Below are positions 33,224 through 41,481 of a stretch of 44,807 nucleotides of DNA, piece by piece. The translations under genes and the position numbers were made by a program. The notes under the pieces were generated by a model that was not told the origin of the DNA, ran no database searches, and was given only the letters and a program-made list of their open reading frames with translations. Where the stretch lies: positions 1 to 44,807 of the forward strand of contig NZ_AGFU01000070.1 of the NCBI RefSeq assembly GCF_000226955.1, given 5' to 3'. The DNA comes from Sphingomonas elodea ATCC 31461. GTDB lineage: Bacteria > Pseudomonadota > Alphaproteobacteria > Sphingomonadales > Sphingomonadaceae. Position 1 is the first letter of the stretch, and the number at the start of each line of letters is the position of its first letter.

Positions 33224-34909
33224 ATGGCGAAACAGAAGATCGGCTGGGCGCAGGTGCGCGGCTGGCTGAGCGAAGTGATAGGACCCGATGGCGGCTATCT
33301 ACGGCTGGCGATGGTCTATGGCATCGCAATCAGCCTGCTCTCGCTGGCGACACCGATCTCGGTGCAGCTGCTGATCAACAGCGTGGCGAAGATCGCGCTG
33401 CCGGCGCCGCTGATCACCCTGTCGGCGCTGATGTTCACGCTGTTGATGATCGTCGTGATCCTGAGCGCACTGCGCGTTTACGTCATGGCGCTGTTCGAGC
33501 GGCGGATTTTCGCGCGTACCGTGGCGGAGATCACCATCCGCGCCGTCCATGCCCGCAACCCGTTCTTCGCCGACGCCCGCCGCGTCGACCTGTTCAACCG
33601 CTATTTCGACCTGATGACGGTTCAGAAGAGCGTGCCGAGCCTGGTCATCGGCGGCTTCACCATCCTGCTCCAGTCGGTGGTCGGGCTGGTGGTGACGAGC
33701 TTCTATCACCCGTTCTTCCTCGCCTTCAACGTCGTGCTGATCGCGCTGGTCTGGCTGATCTGGCAGCTCTGGTCGCCCGGCGCGATCCGTTCGGCGGTGG
33801 CGCTCAGCCATGCCAAGCATGATGCCGCGCGCTGGCTGGAGGGGCTGGGCACCTCCAACGGCTTCTACAAGTCCAGCCGCCATCTCGACTTCGCGATGGA
33901 CGGATCGGAATCGATGACGGCGGCCTATGTCTCCGCGCATCGCCGTTACTTCCGTTACAGCTTCACCCAGACGTGCGCCTATTTGCTGCTCTACGCGACC
34001 GCCAGCGCCGCTCTGCTGGCGATGGGCGGCTGGCTGATCCTGCAGGGCCAGCTTTCGATCGGCCAGCTGGTCGCTGCCGAACTGATCCTGTCGGGCGTGT
34101 TCTACGGGCTGGGCCAGCTGGGTACCTATCTCGACGCCTTTTACGACATGGTCGCAGCGGCCGAGGAAGTCTCGCTGCTCTATGCGATCCCGCACGAGAC
34201 GCATAACCGCAGCAGCGAAGCGCCGGGCAATGGCGAGGTGCGGCTGCGCGAGGTCAAGGCCGGCGACGCCCGCATCGACCTGACGATTCCGGCCGGCACC
34301 CAGCTGGTCGCGGTGGGTGCGCCGACGATGGACAACCGCCTGGCCATGCTGCTCAAGCGAAACACCCAGCCCGACAGCGGGCTGGTGATGGTGGGCGGCG
34401 TCGATCTGGAAGCGCTGGACGTCTATCGTCTCCGTTCCGACGTGATCGTGCTCGATCGGCCGACGATCGTCGAGATCAGCATCCGCGGCTATCTGGCGCT
34501 GGCCGGCGCCGGCATTCCGGCGGGCAAGGTACTCGATACGCTCGCGCGGGTCGGGCTCGATGCGCGCATCGGCCAGCTGCCGGACGGGCTGGATACGCCG
34601 CTCGCCGCTTCGGGCTATCCGCTGTCGATCGGCGAGTTGATGGCGCTGAAGCTTGCCAATGCGCTGCTCGCCCGGCCAAAGGTGCTGCTGCTCGGGCCGC
34701 TCTACGACCTGATGCCGCCCGAGCGGCTGGCCGCAGCGCTGGATGCGCTCCGCGAGGCGGGGACCACGGTGCTGCTGTTCACCGGCCGCCCGGAGGCGAT
34801 CCGTCGCGACGGCTATCTGTGGCTCGGCAAGACCAGCCAGGCCCGCTTCGACACCCTGGACCAGCTCCGCACCGCGCTTGCCGATCTGGAGGCCCGCAAT
34901 GCCCTTTAA
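33224..34909 (+). CDS. ABC exporter-like protein with a degenerate, probably inactive ATPase domain
   Basis: 561 residues laid out like a type I secretion/lipid exporter: six helices (about 25-320) and a C-terminal nucleotide-binding-domain remnant (about 335-555). The Walker A place reads VGAPTMDNR (364-372), lacking Gly-Lys-Ser/Thr. The Q-loop place reads VLDRPTIVEISIRGYL, the signature is YPLSIGELMAL instead of LSGGQ, Walker B ends LLLGPLYDLM instead of Asp-Glu, and the switch His is Gly in LLFTGRPE. The fold is kept but no catalytic motif survives. It overlaps the HlyD-like gene by 11 bases. Either it works without hydrolysis, or another ATPase drives it. Confidence 0.88.
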   Translation: MAKQKIGWAQVRGWLSEVIGPDGGYLRLAMVYGIAISLLSLATPISVQLLINSVAKIALPAPLITLSALMFTLLMIVVILSALRVYVMALFERRIFARTVAEITIRAVHARNPFFADARRVDLFNRYFDLMTVQKSVPSLVIGGFTILLQSVVGLVVTSFYHPFFLAFNVVLIALVWLIWQLWSPGAIRSAVALSHAKHDAARWLEGLGTSNGFYKSSRHLDFAMDGSESMTAAYVSAHRRYFRYSFTQTCAYLLLYATASAALLAMGGWLILQGQLSIGQLVAAELILSGVFYGLGQLGTYLDAFYDMVAAAEEVSLLYAIPHETHNRSSEAPGNGEVRLREVKAGDARIDLTIPAGTQLVAVGAPTMDNRLAMLLKRNTQPDSGLVMVGGVDLEALDVYRLRSDVIVLDRPTIVEISIRGYLALAGAGIPAGKVLDTLARVGLDARIGQLPDGLDTPLAASGYPLSIGELMALKLANALLARPKVLLLGPLYDLMPPERLAAALDALREAGTTVLLFTGRPEAIRRDGYLWLGKTSQARFDTLDQLRTALADLEARNAL

Positions 34910-35972
34910 GCCCGACCATATCGGCCACTTCCCAACGCTTGTCGGGATGCGCCCGCCGCGTATCGCGCGCGCCATCGCCTGGATGATCGTGATCACGGTG
35001 GCAGTCACCGCCGTGGCGATGGTCTATGTCCCCTGGGTGCAGACGGCGCCAGGGCGGGGCCAGATCGTCGCGCTCGATCCGCAGGACCGGGTGCAGTCGG
35101 TCACGGCGCTGGTGCCGGGCCGCGTCGAGCGCTGGTTCGTCACCGACGGGCAGGCGGTGAAGAAGGGCGATCCGATCGCCAAGATTTCGGACAATGATCC
35201 CGAGCTGCTCGCCCGCCTCGCCGCCGAACGCGATCAGGTGCTCGCCGAGATCGCAGCGGTGGAGAGCGCCCGGGCAACCGCGTCGATCGACGTCAACCGG
35301 GCGCGGACGCTGTTCAATGAAGGCCTGGCGGCACGCCGCGACTATGAACAGGCGCAGATCCGCGTCGCTGACCAGGGCGCGAAGCTCGCGGACTCGCGGG
35401 CGAAGCTCAACCGGATCGAAGTTTCGCTCAATCGCCAGTCGGTGCAGATCGTCCGCGCGCCGCGCGACGGTCGGATCCAGACGCTCAACGCCGCTGCCGG
35501 CGCCACGCTGGTCAGCGCGGGGACCGAGCTGGCGACGCTGGCGCCGGAGGGCGGCACCGAGCGCGTCGTCGAACTGATGGTCGACGGGCGCGACATCGCG
35601 TTGGTCCGCCCCGGTCGCCAGGTGCGGCTGGAGTTCGAGGGTTGGCCCGCGATCCAGCTGAGCGGCTGGCCCTCCATGGCATGGGGCCTGTTCGACGGGC
35701 GCGTCCGCTCGATCGACACCTCCGCCATGCCCGACGGCCTCTTCCGCGTACTGATCGAGCCGATGCCGGGCACCCCGACCTGGCCCAACGACCGCTTCGT
35801 GCGCCTCGGCGCCAAGGTGCGCGGCTGGGTGCAGGGCGAGACGGTGCCGGTCGGCTACGAGCTCTGGCGTCAGCTCAACGACTTCCCGCTCGAGTTCGGC
35901 GCGGTGTCGGGCAAGGGCGACACAAAGGGCGACGACAAGGGCATGGACGTCTACAAGAAGAAAAAGAAATGA
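34899..35972 (+). CDS. HlyD-like adaptor of the exporter operon
   Basis: 357-residue membrane fusion protein. One membrane helix (about 25-46) is followed by a lipoyl half (VPGRVERWFVTDGQAVKKGD), a helical hairpin (about 95-175), the second lipoyl half (IVRAPRDGRIQTLNAAAGATLVSAG) and a barrel domain. The C-terminus is unusual: a Gly/Asp/Lys-rich tail ending YKKKKK. It overlaps the ABC-like gene by 11 bases and the TolC-like gene by ATGA, so the three are translated as a unit. Its hairpin is short, which suits docking to a TolC-type channel. Confidence 0.9.
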   Translation: MPFKPDHIGHFPTLVGMRPPRIARAIAWMIVITVAVTAVAMVYVPWVQTAPGRGQIVALDPQDRVQSVTALVPGRVERWFVTDGQAVKKGDPIAKISDNDPELLARLAAERDQVLAEIAAVESARATASIDVNRARTLFNEGLAARRDYEQAQIRVADQGAKLADSRAKLNRIEVSLNRQSVQIVRAPRDGRIQTLNAAAGATLVSAGTELATLAPEGGTERVVELMVDGRDIALVRPGRQVRLEFEGWPAIQLSGWPSMAWGLFDGRVRSIDTSAMPDGLFRVLIEPMPGTPTWPNDRFVRLGAKVRGWVQGETVPVGYELWRQLNDFPLEFGAVSGKGDTKGDDKGMDVYKKKKK

Positions 35973-37354
35973 TCCGGCAACTGCTCGCCTTCTGTGCCCT
36001 GGCCTTCGCGGTGCCCGCCGCCGCGCAGGGCCCGCTCACCCTCGATCAGGTGCTGCGCTCGTCGGCGCAGAATGCCCCCCAGATCATCGAGGCGCTGGCT
36101 AAGCAGCGCCAGGCGGAGGGCAAGGCGCTGAGCGCGGAAGGCGCGTTCGACATCGTGTTCGACGTCGATGCGCAGACGCGGCCCTTCGGCTATTATGACG
36201 GCTCCGTCGTCGAGGCGAAGGCCAGCCGGGCGCTCGATAACAACGGCGGTGGCCTCTATGCGGGCTACCGCGTCTCTCGCGGCAAGTTCCCGGTCTATGA
36301 GGACAAGGCCTACACGAACCAGCTGGGCGAGTTCAAAGTCGGTGCGGTCTTCTCGCTGCTGCGCGACCGGGTGACCGACGAACGCCGCACCAAGCTGCGC
36401 CTTGCCGACCAGGATGTCGACATTGCCCGGCTGGAACGCGAGATGGTGGCGATCGGCGTCCAGCGCCGGGCGATGAGCGCCTATCAGGCCTGGGCGGTCG
36501 CTGGACTGCGCCTCAAGGCCTATCGCGATTTGTTGGCACTTTCCGAGCGGCGCCGCTCGCAGCTGGCGCGGCAGGTGCAGCTGGGCGCGCGCCCGCAGAT
36601 CCTGATCACCGAGAACGACCAGAATCTTGCCCGCCGCCGGTCGATGGTGGCGCAGGCCGAGCAGAAGCTGGCGGAGGCATCGAACGCGCTGTCCTTTTTC
36701 TGGCGCGATGCGAACGGCGTGCCGCTGGTGCCCGTGGTCGAGCAGTTGCCGGAGACGCTGCCGGAGCTGGCGATCGCGCCGCGCAAGGCCGGACCGATCC
36801 TGCGGCCGGACCTGAAGACGGTGCTGGTCCGCATCGACCAGTCGCTGACGCGCCTGAACTTGGCCGAGAACGACCTGAAGCCGCGGCTCGACGCGCGGGC
36901 GGAGCTGGGCAAGGACCTGGGCGCCATCGGCCCCGGTGGCCCCTCTCGCACGCCGGCGGAGGCGATGGTCGGCGTGAAATTCTCGGTGCCGCTGGAGCGT
37001 CGCTCGGCCAAGGGACGCATCGCGGAGGCGCGAGCGGAGATCGACGGCCTGCGCACGCGCCAGCGGATGCTGGAGGAGCAGATCGCCATCGAAGTGAAGG
37101 GCATCGCGATCGGCATCGAGGGTGCCGACAGGGTCGCCGATCTCGCCGCGCAGGAGGCGGACCTGGCGGGCAAGATGGCGGTTGCCGAGCAGCGCCGCTT
37201 CGACATGGGCGCCAGCGACTTCTTCCTGATCAACCAGCGTGAGGAAAGCGCCACCGACGCACGCCTGCGGGCGCTGGATGCGCGCTACCAGGCGCTCGTC
37301 GCGCGCGCGGACCTGGCCGCGGCGACGGCGGATCGGGCGGTGCTGGGGCTCTGA
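35969..37354 (+). CDS. TolC-family outer membrane channel of the exporter operon
   Basis: 461 residues. Signal peptide MIRQLLAFCALAFAVPAAA-QG, then OEP-type helical repeats. Landmarks are PLTLDQVLRSSAQNAPQI near the start and, in the second repeat, a VGVKFSVPLERRSAKGRIAEA segment with long coiled helices to about residue 455. It gives the duct for the HlyD-like adaptor upstream. Unlike the NodT-type channel elsewhere in the window it has no lipobox. Last gene of the operon; a repeat-bearing gap follows. Confidence 0.92.
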   Translation: MIRQLLAFCALAFAVPAAAQGPLTLDQVLRSSAQNAPQIIEALAKQRQAEGKALSAEGAFDIVFDVDAQTRPFGYYDGSVVEAKASRALDNNGGGLYAGYRVSRGKFPVYEDKAYTNQLGEFKVGAVFSLLRDRVTDERRTKLRLADQDVDIARLEREMVAIGVQRRAMSAYQAWAVAGLRLKAYRDLLALSERRRSQLARQVQLGARPQILITENDQNLARRRSMVAQAEQKLAEASNALSFFWRDANGVPLVPVVEQLPETLPELAIAPRKAGPILRPDLKTVLVRIDQSLTRLNLAENDLKPRLDARAELGKDLGAIGPGGPSRTPAEAMVGVKFSVPLERRSAKGRIAEARAEIDGLRTRQRMLEEQIAIEVKGIAIGIEGADRVADLAAQEADLAGKMAVAEQRRFDMGASDFFLINQREESATDARLRALDARYQALVARADLAAATADRAVLGL

Positions 37355-37382
37355 CGGCTGCCCGGACTGCGCCGATGGCGAC

Positions 37383-37432
37383 GATGCCGATCGGCGCGGT
37401 CCCCGCGGATGCCGATCGGCACGGTTCCCGCC
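37383..37432. repeat. Two tandem copies of a 25-bp unit with a GCCGATCGGC palindrome
   Basis: Copy 1 is 37383-37407, copy 2 is 37408-37432; each begins GATGCCGATCGGC and continues CGGT-CCCGC with two or three differences. A third, decayed copy may start at 37433 (GATGCGGG). Each unit has a perfect 10-bp palindrome, GCCGATCGGC. The array fills the gap between the TolC-like gene and the hybrid kinase gene. Confidence 0.75.
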
Positions 37433-37516
37433 GATGCGGGTTGCCCCTGCGGACGGGGTTGCGGGGGGATGGTAAAGACGGGTAATCGCAAGCCTGCCTA
37501 TCCCCTTGAGTTTGCT

Positions 37517-40500
37517 ATGTCCCCCAGCCAGCGCAGTCGTAAGCCTTCTTTGCCCCTCTATGCCGGCCTGGCCGCGATGCTGGTGCTGCCGTTCGGCGCC
37601 GACACGGTGCTGCCGCTCGGCACCGCGACCTGGGCGGGATATCTGCTGCCGACCGTGATCGCCTATGTCGCCGGGCGGCCGGTGGTGCCGCTGATCGTCG
37701 CGGCGATCGCGACGCTGCTCAACTTCGCCGGCTTCACGCTGGCGCCGCCGGGCGTCGACCCCTCGGTCGTGCTGATCAACCGCATCCTCGGCACGGTGAT
37801 CATCTGGATCCTGGCGGGCATCGGCTTCGCCTTCATCCGCAACCGGCTGGCGATCCGGCAGGAGGAGTGGCTGCAATCGGGGCAGGTGGGGCTGGCCAAG
37901 GCGGTGGCCGGCGAACTGCCGCTGGAGGAGCTGGCGACGGCGGCGCTGCGCTTTCTCGCCGACTATACCGGTGCGCAGGCGGGCGCCATTTTCGTCCGCG
38001 ATCCCAGCGGCCACGGCTTTCGTCGGCGCGGTACCTATGCGGTGCCGGGCGACGCGCCGCTGCCCGAATGGGTGAAGCCTGGCGAGGGACTGCTGGGCCA
38101 GGCGATCGCCGATCGCCGCCAGTTCGTGCTGGAGCAGGTGCCGGAGGGGTATCTCTATTACGGCTCGGGCCTGGGGCAGGCGCAGCCGAAGGCGCTGCTG
38201 ATCGGCATCACCGATGCGGACGGCGAGGTGAACGGCGTGGTGGAGCTGGGCTTCGGGCACGCGGTCGACCCGCAGGTGCAGGCACTGCTGGAGCGGATCG
38301 GCGGGCAGCTGGGCGTGTCGATCCGGTCGGGCAAGTACCGGGCGCGGCTGCGCGAGCTGCTGGAGGAGACGCAGAAGCAGGCCGAGGAGCTGCAGGTCCA
38401 GAGCGAGGAACTGCGCGCCAACAATGACGAGCTGGAAACCCAGAGCCGCCAGCTGCAGGATACCGCCGCGCGGCTGGAGGCGCAGCAGACCGCACTCGAA
38501 CAGAGCAACGCCGAGCTGGAGGCGCAGACCCGCGCGCTGGAGATTCAGCGAGACGAACTCGCCCGTGCCCAGACCGCGCTGGAGCATCAGGCCGCCGATC
38601 TGGAGCAGGCCAGCCGCTACAAGTCCGAATTCCTCGCGAACATGAGCCATGAGCTGCGTACGCCGCTCAACTCGCTGCTGATCATGGCGCGGTTGCTGGC
38701 GGAGAATCGCGCCGGCAACCTCACCGCCGATCAGGTCCGCCATGCGGAGACGATCGAGACCTCGGGCAACGACCTGCTCACGCTGATCAACGACATTCTC
38801 GACATCTCGAAGATCGAGGCGGGCAAGCTGGAGCTGCAGCCGCGCCGCGTGCGCATCCTTTCGGTGCTCGACAAGCTGAAGGCGGTGTTCGCCGCCTCCG
38901 CGACCGCCAAGGGGCTGGCGTTCCGCACCGAGCAGGCCAGCGGCGCGCCCGGCGAGATCGAGACGGATCCCCAGCGGCTGGAGCAGGTGCTCAAGAACTT
39001 CCTGTCGAACGCGATCAAGTTCACCGCCAGGGGCGAGGTGTCGCTCGGGGTTTCGCGGCGGCCGGACGGGCGGGTGGCGTTCACCGTGCGCGATACCGGC
39101 GTCGGCATCCCGGCCGAGCAGCAGCAGGTGATTTTCGAGGCCTTCCGCCAGGCGGACGGCACCGTCAGCCGCAAATATGGCGGCACCGGCCTTGGCCTGT
39201 CGATCTCGCGCGAGCTGGCGCGCCTGCTCGGCGGCGAAGTGGTGGTGGAAAGCACGCCGGGCGAGGGCAGCGCCTTCTCGCTGGTGCTGCCCGAGGCCTA
39301 TGATCCGGCCCTCGTCCAGGCGCCCGCACCGCTGCCGAGCCCGGCGCCCGCCAAGCCGCAGCCGTCCAACCCCAAGCCCGGCCGCCGCCGGAGTGCCGAA
39401 CCGTGCGAGGACGATCGCGAGACGCTGTCGGGTGATTCCCGCGTGATCCTGATCGTCGAGGACGATCCCGTCTTCGCGCGCATCCTGTGCGACATCGCGC
39501 ATGACCAGGGCTTCCAGTGCCTGATCGCCGGCACCGCAGACGAAGGCGCGCTGCTCGCGCGGCAATATGTGCCGAACGCGGTGATCCTCGACATGAACCT
39601 GCCCGACCATACCGGCCTGTCGGTGCTCGACCGGATCAAGCGCGACGTCCGCACCCGGCACATCCCGGTGCACGTCGTCTCGGTGGATGACGACAGCCAG
39701 GCGGCGCTGTCGAGCGGGGCGGTCGGCTATCTGTTCAAGCCGGTGAAGCGCGAGCAGCTGGTCGACATGCTGGAAGGGCTGGAGGCCCGCATGTCGCAGC
39801 GGATGCGCCGCGTGCTGGTGGTGGAGGACGACGCCCAGCAGGCCGAAAGCGTCAAGGAACTGCTCGCCTCGCGGGACGTGGAGACGGTGGAGGCACATTC
39901 CGCCGCGCAGACCTTCGACCTGCTCGGCCGCGAGACATTCGACTGCATGGTGCTCGACCTCAACCTGCCGGATGCCTCCGGGCTCGATCTGCTCGACCGG
40001 CTGAGCGAGGACGAGAGCGTCGGCTTCCCGCCGGTGATCGTCTATACCGGCCGCGACCTCAGCCAGGACGAGGAACTGCGCCTGCGCAAATATTCCAAGT
40101 CGATCATCGTCAAGGGCGCCAAGTCGCCCGAGCGGCTGCTCGACGAGGTGACGCTGTTCCTCCACCAGGTCGTCTCGGAACTGCCCGAGCCGCAACAGGC
40201 ACTGATCGCCAAGGCGCTGGGCCGCGATGCGGCGCTGGAAGGCCGCTCGATCCTGGTGGTCGAGGACGACATCCGGAACGTTTATGCACTCACGAGCATT
40301 TTCGAGCCGCATGGGGTCAAGGTTCGTATCGCGCGCAATGGTCGCGAGGCGCTGCACGCGCTGGAGGAATCCGCGCGCAAGCTTACCGACGCGGTCGATC
40401 TGGTGCTGATGGACGTGATGATGCCGGAGATGGACGGTCTCACCGCCACACGCGAGATCCGCAAGCAGCCCTGGGGCAAGACGCTGCCGATCCTGATGCT

Positions 40501-40624
40501 CACCGCCAAGGCGATGGCGCGCGATCAGCAGGAGTGCCTGGACGCCGGCGCGAATGATTATCTCGCCAAGCCGCTCGACATCGACAAGCTGCTCAGCCTC
40601 GTGCGGGTCTGGATGCCGCGGTGA
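37517..40624 (+). CDS. Hybrid histidine kinase with GAF and three receiver domains
   Basis: 1035 residues. Three or four membrane helices (about 12-105) are followed by a GAF-like domain (about 120-275) and a long coiled coil (about 285-370). The HisKA segment FLANMSHELRTPLNSLLI has phospho-acceptor His378, and the ATPase domain has GTGLGLSISREL. Three tandem receivers follow with Asp692 (ILDMNLPDHTG), Asp814 (VLDLNLPDASG) and Asp966 (MDVMMPEMDG). Such proteins integrate a signal and pass phosphate through several receivers. The first ATG in good context is 37517; earlier starts are possible. The stop overlaps the CheR-like gene (GTGA). Confidence 0.9.
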   Translation: MSPSQRSRKPSLPLYAGLAAMLVLPFGADTVLPLGTATWAGYLLPTVIAYVAGRPVVPLIVAAIATLLNFAGFTLAPPGVDPSVVLINRILGTVIIWILAGIGFAFIRNRLAIRQEEWLQSGQVGLAKAVAGELPLEELATAALRFLADYTGAQAGAIFVRDPSGHGFRRRGTYAVPGDAPLPEWVKPGEGLLGQAIADRRQFVLEQVPEGYLYYGSGLGQAQPKALLIGITDADGEVNGVVELGFGHAVDPQVQALLERIGGQLGVSIRSGKYRARLRELLEETQKQAEELQVQSEELRANNDELETQSRQLQDTAARLEAQQTALEQSNAELEAQTRALEIQRDELARAQTALEHQAADLEQASRYKSEFLANMSHELRTPLNSLLIMARLLAENRAGNLTADQVRHAETIETSGNDLLTLINDILDISKIEAGKLELQPRRVRILSVLDKLKAVFAASATAKGLAFRTEQASGAPGEIETDPQRLEQVLKNFLSNAIKFTARGEVSLGVSRRPDGRVAFTVRDTGVGIPAEQQQVIFEAFRQADGTVSRKYGGTGLGLSISRELARLLGGEVVVESTPGEGSAFSLVLPEAYDPALVQAPAPLPSPAPAKPQPSNPKPGRRRSAEPCEDDRETLSGDSRVILIVEDDPVFARILCDIAHDQGFQCLIAGTADEGALLARQYVPNAVILDMNLPDHTGLSVLDRIKRDVRTRHIPVHVVSVDDDSQAALSSGAVGYLFKPVKREQLVDMLEGLEARMSQRMRRVLVVEDDAQQAESVKELLASRDVETVEAHSAAQTFDLLGRETFDCMVLDLNLPDASGLDLLDRLSEDESVGFPPVIVYTGRDLSQDEELRLRKYSKSIIVKGAKSPERLLDEVTLFLHQVVSELPEPQQALIAKALGRDAALEGRSILVVEDDIRNVYALTSIFEPHGVKVRIARNGREALHALEESARKLTDAVDLVLMDVMMPEMDGLTATREIRKQPWGKTLPILMLTAKAMARDQQECLDAGANDYLAKPLDIDKLLSLVRVWMPR

Positions 40625-41481
40625 TCGAGGACGTGTTTGCGCCCCATGAGGAGATCGAGCTGGACCTGCTGCTCGAGGCGATCTGGCGGCACTATCAGTA
40701 TGATTTCCGAGGCTATTCGCGCAGTTCGCTGCACAGGCGGATGGAGCGGGCGTGCCACCGGTTCGCGTGCGACGGGCTGTCGCAGCTCCAGCACCGGCTG
40801 CTCCGCGAGCCGGCGGTGTTTACCGAGCTGATGGGCTTCCTCACCATCCAGGTGAGCGAGATGTTCCGCGATCCGGCCTATTTCCGGGCGTTGCGCGAAA
40901 AGGTGGTGCCACACTTGCGCACCTGGCCTTCGCTCAAGGTGTGGATCGCCGGCTGCGCCAATGGGGAAGAATTCTACTCGCTCGCCATCCTCTTCCGGGA
41001 GGAGGGGCTGGAGGACCGCACGATCTTCTACTGCACCGACATCAGCCCCGCAGCGCTCGCCAAGGCCGAGGCCGGCATCTTCGATCTGGAACGGATTCCG
41101 CAGTTCACCGAGAATCATCGCCAGTCGGGCGGGCGCAGCTCGCTCTCCGACTATTACACCGCAGCCTATGGCGGCGCGGTGTTCGACAAGAGCCTGCGCG
41201 CGCGCGCCGTGTTCGCCGAGCACAGCCTCGCCACCGATCAGGTATTCGCCGAGGCGCAACTGGTCTCCAGCCGCAACGTGCTGATCTATTTCGATCGCGG
41301 GCTGCAGGATCGCGCGCTCGGGCTGTTCGGGGAATCGCTGGTGCGCGGGGGGTTCCTGGGGCTCGGCTCTCGGGAGACGCTGCGCTTCTCCCGCTACTCG
41401 GAAGCCTTTGCCGATTTCGATATCGACGAGCGGATCTATCGGCGGAACACGATCGACCTGAAGGCGCTGGCCGATGGGTGA
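40621..41481 (+). CDS. cheR: CheR-type S-adenosylmethionine-dependent methyltransferase
   Basis: 286 residues. The N-terminal helical domain (about 8-75) has SSLHRRMERAC, and the SAM-binding part begins VWIAGCANGEEFYSLAI, matching the CheR motif AGC-x-x-GEE-x-YSLA. C-terminal SSRNVLIYFDRGLQ is the usual CheR segment. CheR methylates chemoreceptor glutamates, but no chemoreceptor, CheB, CheA or CheW is encoded here. GTG start overlaps the hybrid kinase stop by GTGA; the end overlaps the next gene by 8 bases. It probably acts on a signalling protein of this cluster, perhaps the coiled-coil kinase. Confidence 0.93.
   Translation: MIEDVFAPHEEIELDLLLEAIWRHYQYDFRGYSRSSLHRRMERACHRFACDGLSQLQHRLLREPAVFTELMGFLTIQVSEMFRDPAYFRALREKVVPHLRTWPSLKVWIAGCANGEEFYSLAILFREEGLEDRTIFYCTDISPAALAKAEAGIFDLERIPQFTENHRQSGGRSSLSDYYTAAYGGAVFDKSLRARAVFAEHSLATDQVFAEAQLVSSRNVLIYFDRGLQDRALGLFGESLVRGGFLGLGSRETLRFSRYSEAFADFDIDERIYRRNTIDLKALADG

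Noticed and set aside
35951-40357. Very long open frame (1468 codons) on the minus strand
   Set aside because: It lies antisense to the TolC-like gene and hybrid kinase, whose domains are unmistakable. Its product is His/Arg/Gln-rich with no domain, a known effect of GC-rich codon bias.
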